6,512 bases of DNA from Campylobacteraceae bacterium (GCA_026982175.1 JALSHP010000023.1:1-6512), one strand, 5' to 3'; positions 1 to 6,494 are shown, counted from the stretch's first letter. Made by a program: numbers and translations. The notes: generated from the letters alone by a model not told the origin.

Positions 1-374
1 CCCGTGATAATCATGTTTGCCCCAGCTTTACAAGCATCTTCTACAACACGATTGTATTCGCTTTGAGCATAAAGAACATTGGCAGCTATTGGTCTGTCAC
101 CACAGATTTTTCTTGCATTGTCAAAGATTTTTTGCAATGCAGGATAGGAGTAGAAGTTCATAGCATCAAATGGACGCTCATCTTTACCTATCACTTTCTC
201 CGTGTAAGCTCTATTTTTATAGACCCCTGTTCCCACAGCTGAAATAACACCCAATCCACCTTCTAAACTTACGTTTCCTGCTAATTGATCCCAAGAGATA
301 CCCACACCCATACCACCTTGAATGATTGGTTTTTCTATGGTGTATTTTCCGATTTTAAAAGATTTAAATGCCAC
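1..374 (-). CDS. Nitronate monooxygenase-family FMN enzyme (5' part, C-terminus outside the window)
   Basis: The first 124 codons of a flavin-dependent TIM-barrel enzyme of the nitronate monooxygenase (2-nitropropane dioxygenase) family are present, and the gene runs off the left edge. Family members oxidise alkyl nitronates using FMN and oxygen; the true substrate here is unknown. Visible features are the N-terminal PIIQGGMGVG segment (residues 16-25), the GGLGVISA strand and turn (39-46), and PIAANVLYA (95-103), which matches the second barrel strand of this family. The start is GTG at 374-372, preceded by AAAGG at a suitable distance. Upstream in this frame I see no ATG, GTG or TTG before a stop codon. 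The G of this GTG is the last base of the tyrS TAG stop, so the two genes overlap by one base and are probably translationally coupled as the last visible genes of the operon. The related enoyl-ACP reductase FabK shares this fold, so the family call is firmer than the reaction. Confidence 0.85.
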   Translation of the reverse strand, partial: MAFKSFKIGKYTIEKPIIQGGMGVGISWDQLAGNVSLEGGLGVISAVGTGVYKNRAYTEKVIGKDERPFDAMNFYSYPALQKIFDNARKICGDRPIAANVLYAQSEYNRVVEDACKAGANMIIT

Positions 375-1579
375 TACTTTACCTTTACTTTTGCAAATTT
401 TCGTTTACCTACTTGTAAAATATACTCACCTGAACTTAAATTCAACTTTTCATCTGTCACTTTTTCTTGGTCAAGGCGTACCCCACCTTGCTTGATGTCA
501 CGACGTGCTTGAGAAGTTGAGGGTTCTATCTTCGCATCTACCAAAGCTTGGCAAATCCAAATGCCCTCTTCCATCTCAAACTCCTCCATGTCAGTAGGTG
601 TTTGATTTGATTTAAAAACATTATCAAATTCATCTTTGGCTATCTTAGCCAACTCTTCATTATAAAATCTAGCAGTTAACTCCAAAGCTAAGTTTTCTTT
701 CGCCTTTTTAGGGTGTAAGGTTCTATTTGCTACATCTTCTTTTATTTGGGCTATCTCTTCAAGAGAACGCTCTGATAAGAGGTCATAATAACGCCACATA
801 AGTTCATCTGAAATAGAGAGTGTTTTACCATAAATATCTTTAGGAGCATCGGTGATTCCAATGTAGTTATTTAAAGATTTCGACATCTTTTGAACCCCAT
901 CAAGCCCTTCTAAAATAGGCATCATTAAGACAGCTTGTTCTTTACCAACATTGTAAACACGTTGAAGATGTCGCCCCATTAACAAGTTAAATTTTTGGTC
1001 AGTCCCCCCAATCTCAATGTCCGATTTTAAGGCTACAGAATCGTATCCTTGAAGAAGAGGATAGAGAAATTCAGAAACCGAGATACTCTGTCCCGATTTA
1101 TAACGCTTTTCAAAGTCATCACGCTCTAACATACGGGCTACATTATAAGTAGTGGTAAGCTCAATCATTCCTCTAGCACCCAGTTTTTCTAGCCACTGGG
1201 CATTCCAAACCACCTCTGTTTTAGCCTCATCTAAGAGTAAAAAGAGTTGGTCTTGGTAAGTTTTCGCATTGGCAACAATGGTCTCTCTATCTAAAACTTT
1301 ACGTGTTTCAGACTTCCCTGTGGGGTCACCAATGGTTGCTGTAAAATCCCCAATGAGTAGCTGAATAATCGCCCCATGTTTTTGAAAAACGCTTAATTTA
1401 TGAAATAAAACAGCATGACCCACATGCAGGTCTGCTCCTGTAGGGTCAAAACCAGCTTTTACCGTGTAAGTCTCCCCTGTCTCATAAAACTTTGTCACCA
1501 ACTTTTCAATACGTTCCATGTCTATAATCTCAGCCGTTCCTCGGCTAATCTCATTGAGTGCTATCTCTATTTTTGTCAT
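374..1579 (-). CDS. tyrS: Tyrosyl-tRNA synthetase (KMSKS type)
   Basis: Cytoplasmic class I aminoacyl-tRNA synthetase that charges tRNA-Tyr with tyrosine using ATP. The 401-residue protein has the HIGH-type ATP signature as HVGH (52-55) after the AGFDPTGADL segment. It has the tyrosine-pocket region EFLYPLLQGYD (170-180), GGTDQ (191-195) and a canonical KMSKS loop (231-235). The KMSKS loop places it in the second bacterial TyrRS type (TyrZ-like) rather than the E. coli type, which carries KFGKT. The C-terminal 60 residues or so (about 338-400, containing SQARRDIKQGGVRL) form an S4-like RNA-binding domain. Length is normal for this type. The ATG start is preceded by AGGGAG at 1591-1586, six bases upstream. 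The gene lies 29 bases after spoT, with no terminator and no room for a T-box leader, so it is read as part of the pyrH operon. All expected motifs are intact. Confidence 0.97.
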   Translation of the reverse strand: MTKIEIALNEISRGTAEIIDMERIEKLVTKFYETGETYTVKAGFDPTGADLHVGHAVLFHKLSVFQKHGAIIQLLIGDFTATIGDPTGKSETRKVLDRETIVANAKTYQDQLFLLLDEAKTEVVWNAQWLEKLGARGMIELTTTYNVARMLERDDFEKRYKSGQSISVSEFLYPLLQGYDSVALKSDIEIGGTDQKFNLLMGRHLQRVYNVGKEQAVLMMPILEGLDGVQKMSKSLNNYIGITDAPKDIYGKTLSISDELMWRYYDLLSERSLEEIAQIKEDVANRTLHPKKAKENLALELTARFYNEELAKIAKDEFDNVFKSNQTPTDMEEFEMEEGIWICQALVDAKIEPSTSQARRDIKQGGVRLDQEKVTDEKLNLSSGEYILQVGKRKFAKVKVK

Positions 1580-1608
1580 TTTTTGCTCCCTCTATTTATC
1601 TTTTTTAT

Positions 1609-3612
1609 CTATTTTTTATAGGCATCATTCAAAGAAATCATCTCGATTAGTTTGAATTTTTGACTTAGTTTCTCTTCTAGTCGTTTTGCATTTTCCTCTT
1701 TGGTCTCCACCTCAAGCTTACAAAACTCTGCTGAATCTGAACTCTTAATCCCAAGCTCAATGTTTAAAATATTTAGCTCCATTTTAGCCAATTTACTTAA
1801 GAGTTCAGCCAAAATACCTTGACGGTTTTGTAGCGAGATAATGAGCTGATAGCGTGATGTCTTAGCATCTGCCCACGCCACAAAAACCATTGGCTCGTTG
1901 GCATCCATTTTTTTATAAGCCTCTTGACAAAGTTTATGGTGAATTATCACTTCATCATCTTCTACAAATCCTACTATCTCATCACCCATTTTAGGGTGAC
2001 AACAGTAGTCAAATTCAACTTTATTAATCGCTTGATTAGAGATAATTTTAAAATGCTCTTCTCTAAACTCTTTTACTTCATCTGAACTGTTTTGAAGATA
2101 AGCTTCAATGTTACGTTCTGCCATCTCATTACAGATTTTCAGTTTTGCATTACACGCAGCACGAATTCCCTCTTTGGCTTTTGACGTTTTCACCGCATCA
2201 CCCCAAGAGCAGTGTACTTTGGCATCGTCTCCTGTGTTAATCTTAACAATGTCTCCATTTTTAAGCGTCGTTAAAAGAGAAGCTTTGCGTTTGTTGACCA
2301 AAGCTGAAACGGCTTTGTCACCTATTTCAGAATGAATAGCATAGGCAAAATCTAACGTTACCGAATCACGTGGTAAGGTGTAGTTGTCTCCAGCGGGGGA
2401 AAAGACGGAAATGTCATCCACAAATAAGTCACCTTTTGCCAAAGAGTAAGACTCTTCTACTGAATCATTTTGATACTGTAAACCCTCTAACCACTCCAAG
2501 TTAACAGGTTGTTTTGTTTGCCGACCCTCTTTATATTTCCAATGAGCTGCCACCCCAAACTCTGCTGTTTGGTGCATCTCAAAGGTTCTAATTTGGGCTT
2601 CAATAATCCCATCATCATTAAAGAGTGTTGTGTGAATGGTAGCGTAACCATTCTCTTTAGGTAATGTCACATAATCTTTAAAGCGTGAGATAATCGGCTT
2701 ATAGTTTAAGTGCAATACACCTAAAACTTTATAGCAATCTATCTCCTCTTTGACCAAGATACGAATGGCAATTAAATCTAAAATCTCATCAATACCTATG
2801 CCCTTACGTTGCATTTTTTGGTACATGGAATGGTAGTGTTTCACACGACCAAAGACCTCAACATCTCCCTCTGCAAATCCATGTTCTTTGAGAAGTTTCT
2901 GAATATTTCTCACAAAAGTATTGAGCTTAAGATGTAGATTTTGACTATTATTCTCTATGTAATTCTCAATATTGGCGTAAGCTTCAGGATAGATATAGGA
3001 GAAACTGAAATCTTCTAAACGGTTTTTAAGTTGTGAAATACCCAAACGGTGGGCGATAGGAGCATAAACTACCATGGTCTCTTCTGCAATACGTTGCTGT
3101 TTTTCAGAAGAGAGGGCATCTAAGGTGGTCATATTATGCAATCTATCACACAATTTTACCACCAAAACCCGTACATCTTTAATGGATGAGAGCAACATCT
3201 TTTGAAATGTTTTTGCTGAAGAGATAAGCCTTTTATCTGAAGTTGAAGGAATAAGTTCAACATCACGAATATCTTCAATTTTGGTCATTCCCTCAACCAT
3301 GTGCGCAACATCTTCTCCAAAAATCTCTTCAATCTCTTCAATCACATAGTCAGTATCTTCCACCACATCATGAAGCAGTGCAGCAATCACCATTGACTCG
3401 TCTTGAGAGACTAAAGCGGTAATAGAAGCTACTAAAATAGGATGAATAATATAGGGTTCACCACTCTTTCGTTGTTGAGGAGCATGTGCTTTTTTTGCTA
3501 AATTTAATGCCGTATGAAAAAGTGCCGTAGGATTGGGGTGTGCGAGAGAAAGAAGCTCTTCAGCCTCTTTTATGGTAGAGATATTCCGTGCTTTGTCTAG
3601 TAAAGCCTCCAA
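1609..3612 (-). CDS. spoT: Bifunctional (p)ppGpp synthetase/hydrolase, RelA/SpoT (RSH) family
   Basis: Makes and degrades the alarmone (p)ppGpp; Campylobacterota usually carry a single long RSH protein for both jobs. The HD hydrolase domain (about 30-190) looks intact: H57 in IHP, HD at 81-82, ED at 85-86 and D156 in KLCDRLHNM align with the metal and catalytic residues of Rel. The synthetase domain (about 225-365) has GRVKH (255-259), RFKD (310-313), NGY (321-323) and EAQIRT (338-343). RFKD is the RXKD signature of bifunctional enzymes, as opposed to EXDD of RelA. A TGS domain follows (about 396-460), then a short helical stretch, a Cys-rich zinc-finger-type segment (CCHP 537-540, C562) and a C-terminal ACT domain (about 586-667). 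At 667 residues it is shorter than E. coli SpoT (702). The annotated start is TTG; the first in-frame stop upstream is at 3645-3643, with no ATG or GTG between. See the finding on the start. Confidence 0.95.
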   Translation of the reverse strand: MEALLDKARNISTIKEAEELLSLAHPNPTALFHTALNLAKKAHAPQQRKSGEPYIIHPILVASITALVSQDESMVIAALLHDVVEDTDYVIEEIEEIFGEDVAHMVEGMTKIEDIRDVELIPSTSDKRLISSAKTFQKMLLSSIKDVRVLVVKLCDRLHNMTTLDALSSEKQQRIAEETMVVYAPIAHRLGISQLKNRLEDFSFSYIYPEAYANIENYIENNSQNLHLKLNTFVRNIQKLLKEHGFAEGDVEVFGRVKHYHSMYQKMQRKGIGIDEILDLIAIRILVKEEIDCYKVLGVLHLNYKPIISRFKDYVTLPKENGYATIHTTLFNDDGIIEAQIRTFEMHQTAEFGVAAHWKYKEGRQTKQPVNLEWLEGLQYQNDSVEESYSLAKGDLFVDDISVFSPAGDNYTLPRDSVTLDFAYAIHSEIGDKAVSALVNKRKASLLTTLKNGDIVKINTGDDAKVHCSWGDAVKTSKAKEGIRAACNAKLKICNEMAERNIEAYLQNSSDEVKEFREEHFKIISNQAINKVEFDYCCHPKMGDEIVGFVEDDEVIIHHKLCQEAYKKMDANEPMVFVAWADAKTSRYQLIISLQNRQGILAELLSKLAKMELNILNIELGIKSSDSAEFCKLEVETKEENAKRLEEKLSQKFKLIEMISLNDAYKK

Positions 3613-3617
3613 AACAT
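3597..3617 (-). other. Six-codon mini-ORF across the spoT start
   Basis: An ATG at 3617-3615 directly abuts the rpoZ TAA stop and opens a six-codon frame (MFWRLY) that ends in TAG at 3599-3597. It overlaps the TTG start of spoT in a different frame. The Shine-Dalgarno AGAGG at 3627-3623 lies 5 bases before this ATG, which is good spacing, but 10 bases before the TTG. It could be a decoy or coupling leader, or a sign that one T is missing from the TTTT run at 3614-3611. Translation has not been shown. Confidence 0.3.
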
Positions 3618-3824
3618 TTACGCCTCTGTATCTATGATAATTTTACCTTCTGCAATCTCAACCAATGCAATGTCAGTAAATTTATCTATTTTTGGATCCA
3701 TATCAACAACAGGTTTTGCACCATTGGCAATTGCTTCTGCTCTTTTACCTACCGCTGCTGCGAGTAAATATCTATCAAAGTCAACTCTCTCTAATGCCAT
3801 GGCTGTTAATTTTTCAATTTTCAT
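3618..3824 (-). CDS. rpoZ: DNA-directed RNA polymerase omega subunit
   Basis: Smallest subunit of bacterial RNA polymerase; it wraps the C-terminal tail of beta' and helps assembly. The 68-residue length and the core ALERVDFDRYLLAAAVGKRA (residues 10-29) match the omega core, aligning with the E. coli segment that holds NRFDLV and ARRARQ. The later TDIALVEIAEGKI (about 50-62) corresponds to the family's conserved helix. The ATG start is preceded by AAGGA, five bases upstream. The N-terminus is MKIEKLT, so the MAR motif through which E. coli omega contacts ppGpp is absent. The gene lies 27 bases after pyrH and 5 bases before the TTG of spoT, fitting a single transcript. The opposite-strand frame here is a shadow. 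Confidence 0.94.
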   Translation of the reverse strand: MKIEKLTAMALERVDFDRYLLAAAVGKRAEAIANGAKPVVDMDPKIDKFTDIALVEIAEGKIIIDTEA

Positions 3825-3851
3825 TCTAATCCTTATTAATTAAATTTTCTT

Positions 3852-4562
3852 TTATTCTACTACTGAACAAAGCATTCTGTCACCATTGACAATGGCTAAG
3901 AGATTACCTTTTTCAAACATGTCACAAACAATGATTGGTAAGTTATTCTCTTTTGCCAAGGCAATAGAGGTGTCATCCATCACTTTAATGTTGTCTTCAA
4001 GTGCTTCATCATACGTCAATGTTGACAACTTGACCGCATCATCAAACTTATGAGGGTCTTTGTCATAAACACCATCTACTTTGGTAGCCTTAATGATACA
4101 GTCTGCTTCAATTTCAGAGGCTCTTAGTGTTCCTGCTGTATCGGTGGTGAAATAAGGGTTTCCTGTTCCACCAGCAAAAACAACCACACGACCTTTTTCA
4201 AGATGCCTTTTAGCACGACGCACAATAAATGATTCACCAATCTCTTGCATGTCAATCGCTGAAAGAAGACGTGCATCCAATCCAGCATGTTCAAATGCTT
4301 CTTGTAAAGCAATACCATTAATACAGGTTGCTAACATCCCCATATAATCACCAGAAGTTCTTTTAATTACTCCATCAGCAGCCGCTGAAACACCACGAAT
4401 AATATTTCCACCACCAATAACTACGGCAACTTCAATATCATTGTCTATTAAAAGTTTTATCTCTTTTGAGATAAAATGTAAGATTTGCGTATCAATTCCA
4501 TACCCATTCTTACCAGCCAATGCTTCCCCAGAAAACTTTACAAGTACTCTTTTTTTTGCCAT
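3852..4562 (-). CDS. pyrH: Uridylate kinase (UMP kinase)
   Basis: Phosphorylates UMP to UDP with ATP in the cytoplasm, the step that feeds pyrimidine ribonucleotide and dCTP/dTTP supply. The bacterial enzyme is a hexamer of the amino-acid-kinase fold. Seen in the 236 residues are the N-terminal VLVKFSGEAL (6-15) with catalytic Lys9, the GGGNIIRG loop (50-57), GDYMGMLAT (71-79), the UMP/phosphate loop GTGNPYFTTDTAG (132-144), and KVDGVYDKDP (161-170), which binds ATP. MDDT (195-198) is also conserved. Length is normal. The ATG start has AGAGGT 8 bases or so upstream. This is the first gene of the minus-strand operon, with its own promoter in the divergent region. All motifs are intact. Confidence 0.97.
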   Translation of the reverse strand: MAKKRVLVKFSGEALAGKNGYGIDTQILHFISKEIKLLIDNDIEVAVVIGGGNIIRGVSAAADGVIKRTSGDYMGMLATCINGIALQEAFEHAGLDARLLSAIDMQEIGESFIVRRAKRHLEKGRVVVFAGGTGNPYFTTDTAGTLRASEIEADCIIKATKVDGVYDKDPHKFDDAVKLSTLTYDEALEDNIKVMDDTSIALAKENNLPIIVCDMFEKGNLLAIVNGDRMLCSVVE

Positions 4563-4589
4563 ATTTTAAGACCTCTGTTTTAAGACGCA

Positions 4590-4595
4590 ATTTTA
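4590..4595 (-). promoter_or_regulatory. Probable -10 box for the pyrH operon
   Basis: On the minus strand TAAAAT is preceded by TTTTGGT, giving a T-rich extended -10 with a G two bases before the hexamer. This fits the sigma-70 promoters of Campylobacterota, which often lack a clear -35 box; none is evident here. A start site near 4583 would leave a leader of about 20 bases before the pyrH ATG. Prediction from sequence only. Confidence 0.45.
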
Positions 4596-4618
4596 ACCAA
4601 AAGCTCTTAATATTGGTT
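4595..4618. repeat. Inverted repeat between the divergent promoters
   Basis: AACCAA (4595-4600) and TTGGTT (4613-4618) form a perfect 6-base inverted repeat with a 12-base spacer that contains AATATT. It lies between the -10 boxes of pyrH and apt and covers both -35 regions, a place where a dimeric regulator could act on both. It is short enough to be chance in A+T-rich DNA. Confidence 0.3.
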
Positions 4619-4624
4619 GATTTT

Positions 4625-4633
4625 TGCTATACT
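4625..4633 (+). promoter_or_regulatory. Extended -10 promoter for apt
   Basis: TGCTATACT is a full extended -10 element (TG, one base, then TATACT, one mismatch from TATAAT) preceded by a run of T. The segment 17 bases upstream (4605-4610) is a poor -35 match, as is common in this phylum. Transcription would begin near 4640, about 33 bases before the apt ATG. It faces away from the pyrH promoter. Confidence 0.6.
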
Positions 4634-4672
4634 GTCAAGAAATATAACACAATTTAATATAAAGGTTTTTTC

Positions 4673-5215
4673 ATGTCAACATTAAGCCCTGAAGATAAAA
4701 AGATACTTGAAGAGAGCATCAGAGACATTCCTGATTTTCCCAAAGAAGGCATTGTATTTAAAGACATCACAACACTATTAAATAATAATCAAGCCCTCAA
4801 AACCCTCATGAACCATTTAGAAGAACGCTATAAAACTTACAACTTAGACTATGTTGCAGGAATTGATGCGAGAGGATTTATTTTTGGTTCTATCTTAGCT
4901 GATAGATTAAACATTGGCTTTGTACCTGTGCGAAAAAAAGGGAAACTCCCCTACACTACGGTGGCTGAAAAGTACGCTTTAGAATATGGAACAGATGAAG
5001 TAGAGGTTCACATAGATGCCTTTCCAAAAGAGAACGCCAGAGTCCTACTCATAGATGACCTCATCGCCACAGGGGGAACAGCCAAAGCCGCTGCTTCGCT
5101 CATTGGAAAAGTAGGAGCAAACTGTGTCGAGGCTTGTTTTATCTTAGAACTTGACTTTCTAAAAGGTCGTGATGGGATAGATTGTGATGTCTATTCTGTT
5201 TTGCATATCGATTAA
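4673..5215 (+). CDS. apt: Adenine phosphoribosyltransferase
   Basis: Purine salvage enzyme: joins adenine and PRPP to give AMP and pyrophosphate in the cytoplasm, as a dimer. The 180-residue length is standard. The PRPP-binding signature is VLLIDDLIATGGTAKAA (124-140), with the two acidic residues D128 and D129 and the phosphate loop ATGGT (132-136). Upstream are the N-terminal IPDFPKEGIVFKDIT (19-33), the AGIDARGF segment (62-69) and the flexible catalytic loop region PVRKKGKLPY (85-94), all typical of Apt rather than hypoxanthine or xanthine enzymes. The ATG start has AAAGG at 4661-4665, seven bases upstream. It is transcribed divergently from pyrH and followed after 67 bases by ychF, which has its own promoter-like sequence. 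I see no terminator hairpin between them, so read-through is possible. Confidence 0.97.
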   Translation: MSTLSPEDKKILEESIRDIPDFPKEGIVFKDITTLLNNNQALKTLMNHLEERYKTYNLDYVAGIDARGFIFGSILADRLNIGFVPVRKKGKLPYTTVAEKYALEYGTDEVEVHIDAFPKENARVLLIDDLIATGGTAKAAASLIGKVGANCVEACFILELDFLKGRDGIDCDVYSVLHID

Positions 5216-5248
5216 AAATCCCTAATCCCTACTTCACCAAACTTTAGC

Positions 5249-5254
5249 TAAAAT
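5249..5254 (+). promoter_or_regulatory. Probable -10 box for ychF
   Basis: TTTAGCTAAAAT ends in TAAAAT and resembles the apt promoter (TTTTTGCTATACT) in its T-run, G and C before the hexamer. It sits about 28 bases before the ychF ATG. No -35 box is evident. It could let ychF be expressed independently of apt. Confidence 0.45.
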
Positions 5255-5282
5255 TCCATAATTATTTAAACTAAGGATATTT

Positions 5283-6386
5283 ATGGGACTAAGCATCGGA
5301 CTTGTAGGATTACCAAACGTAGGTAAATCAACCACATTTAACGCCCTAACCAAAGCACAAAACGCAGAGAGTGCCAACTACCCTTTTTGTACCATTGAGC
5401 CTAACAAAGCAGTTGTCCCTGTACCTGACAGCCGTATTGATGAGTTGGTCAAGATTGTAAAACCTGAAAAAGTTCAATACTCTACTTTGGACTTTGTGGA
5501 CATTGCAGGGCTTGTAAAAGGGGCTTCTAAAGGTGAGGGTTTAGGAAACAAATTTCTCTCAAATATTCGTGAAACAGAAGTTATTTTACACATTGTACGA
5601 TGTTTTGAAGACCCAAATGTAGTACATGTTGAGGGTTCTATTGACCCCATTCGTGATGTAGAGATTATTGAACAAGAGTTACTCTTTGCAGACCTTGATG
5701 CCATTGAAAAACGTATTAAAATGCTTGATAAAAAAGCACGTGGAAATGACAAAGAGGCAAAAGCACAACTAGTAGTGGCTGAAGCACTCTTGGAACATGC
5801 AGGAGAGGGTAATCCTGTCTCTACTTTTAGCAACATTGAATCTGACGAATTTATCGCCATGAACAAAGAGTTACGTCTGTTAACCTCAAAAGAGATTATG
5901 TATGGGGCAAATGTCGATGAAGATAGTCTTGAAGAGGACAATGAGTTTGTTAAAATCTTAAAAGCCTATGCCAATGAGCGAAACTCAGAGGTCATTAAAC
6001 TTTGTGCCAAGATGGAAGAAGAGATGGTAGATTTTGATGATGACGAACGCAATGAGATGTTAGCTGACCTTGGTGTTAAAGAGAGTGGATTAGAACAAAT
6101 TATCCATAAAGGTTTTGAAAAACTAGGGCTTCAATCTTACTTTACAGCAGGGGTAAAAGAAGTTAGAGCGTGGACAATTCGCCAAAATACCACAGCACCT
6201 AAAGCTGCAGCAGTCATTCACAATGACTTTGAAAAAGGGTTTATTCGTGCTGAAGTCATTGCCTATGAAGATTTCATTGAATTTGGTGGAGATGCTGGTG
6301 CAAAAGAAGCTGGTAAAAACAGACTAGAGGGAAAAGAGTACATCGTTCAAGATGGCGATGTAATGCACTTTAGGTTTAATGTTTAG
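5283..6386 (+). CDS. ychF: YchF/OLA1 family ribosome-associated nucleotide hydrolase
   Basis: A member of the Obg-related YchF/OLA1 subfamily of P-loop proteins, which bind ribosomes and often prefer ATP over GTP. In E. coli YchF is linked to stress responses and translation. The 367-residue protein shows the G1 loop GLPNVGKST (9-17), the G2-type segment YPFCTIEPN (33-41) and the G3 segment DIAGLVKGASKGEGLGN (73-89). In place of the GTP-selective NKxD motif it has NVDE (210-213), the NxxE form found in this subfamily and the reason for relaxed base choice. The middle (about 125-165 and 215-260) is charged and helical. The C-terminal TGS domain (about 285-367) includes YFTAGVKEVRAWT, DFEKGFIRA and the final DGDVMHFRFNV. 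The ATG is preceded by AAGGA at 5273-5277, five bases upstream. Length and motifs are normal. The long opposite-strand frame over 5474-5941 is a shadow. Confidence 0.97.
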   Translation: MGLSIGLVGLPNVGKSTTFNALTKAQNAESANYPFCTIEPNKAVVPVPDSRIDELVKIVKPEKVQYSTLDFVDIAGLVKGASKGEGLGNKFLSNIRETEVILHIVRCFEDPNVVHVEGSIDPIRDVEIIEQELLFADLDAIEKRIKMLDKKARGNDKEAKAQLVVAEALLEHAGEGNPVSTFSNIESDEFIAMNKELRLLTSKEIMYGANVDEDSLEEDNEFVKILKAYANERNSEVIKLCAKMEEEMVDFDDDERNEMLADLGVKESGLEQIIHKGFEKLGLQSYFTAGVKEVRAWTIRQNTTAPKAAAVIHNDFEKGFIRAEVIAYEDFIEFGGDAGAKEAGKNRLEGKEYIVQDGDVMHFRFNV

Positions 6387-6402
6387 GGGGGTCTTCTCCC
6401 TA
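6384..6402 (+). terminator. Possible weak terminator hairpin at the end of ychF
   Basis: TAGGGGG (6384-6390) can pair with CTCCCTA (6396-6402), including one G-U pair, around the loop GTCTT. This gives a 7-base stem that begins on the ychF stop codon. The sequence after it is T-rich but has no uninterrupted T-run, so termination would be weak or assisted. Confidence 0.35.
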
Positions 6403-6467
6403 TTACTTCAATAGTTCTTCTTCAATTTACGCTACAACATAAATCAAAATTTTTTAACATATTAGGT

Positions 6468-6494
6468 AAAGGGCAGACACAGAGGTCGCCCTTT
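6468..6494. repeat. Palindromic hairpin element downstream of ychF
   Basis: AAAGGGC (6468-6474) pairs with GCCCTTT (6488-6494); inside it GAC (6476-6478) pairs with GTC (6485-6487) around the loop ACAGAG, with a single unpaired A at 6475. It could act as a terminator in either direction, because the stem ends in A and T runs, although the T-run on the plus strand is broken after three bases. It also resembles the short dispersed palindromes seen between genes in many bacteria. The rest of the 126-base tail holds only A+T-rich DNA around 6441-6464, where I see nothing I can name. Confidence 0.5.

Noticed and set aside
285..512. Plus-strand frame across the tyrS/nitronate monooxygenase junction
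   Set aside because: It is antisense to two well-supported coding regions and shows no recognisable motif.
1580..1608. Possible T-box or attenuator before tyrS
   Set aside because: The 29-base gap is far too short for a T-box and contains only the ribosome binding site and an A-rich stretch.
1415..1621. Plus-strand frame spanning the tyrS 5' end and the spoT-tyrS gap, ending in a hydrophobic tail
   Set aside because: The hydrophobic tail is the complement of A-rich DNA around the tyrS ribosome binding site. The rest is antisense to conserved tyrS codons.
4124..4318. Minus-strand alternative frame inside pyrH
   Set aside because: It overlaps the conserved UMP kinase core in another frame, so it is a shadow.
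5217..5230. Tandem duplicate AATCCCT between apt and ychF
   Set aside because: Two 7-base copies are not enough to call a functional repeat; they could be chance or replication slippage.
5474..5941. Open frame of 155 codons on the minus strand inside ychF
   Set aside because: It is Ser-rich low-complexity translation antisense to a perfectly conserved ychF reading frame, with no family resemblance; a shadow.
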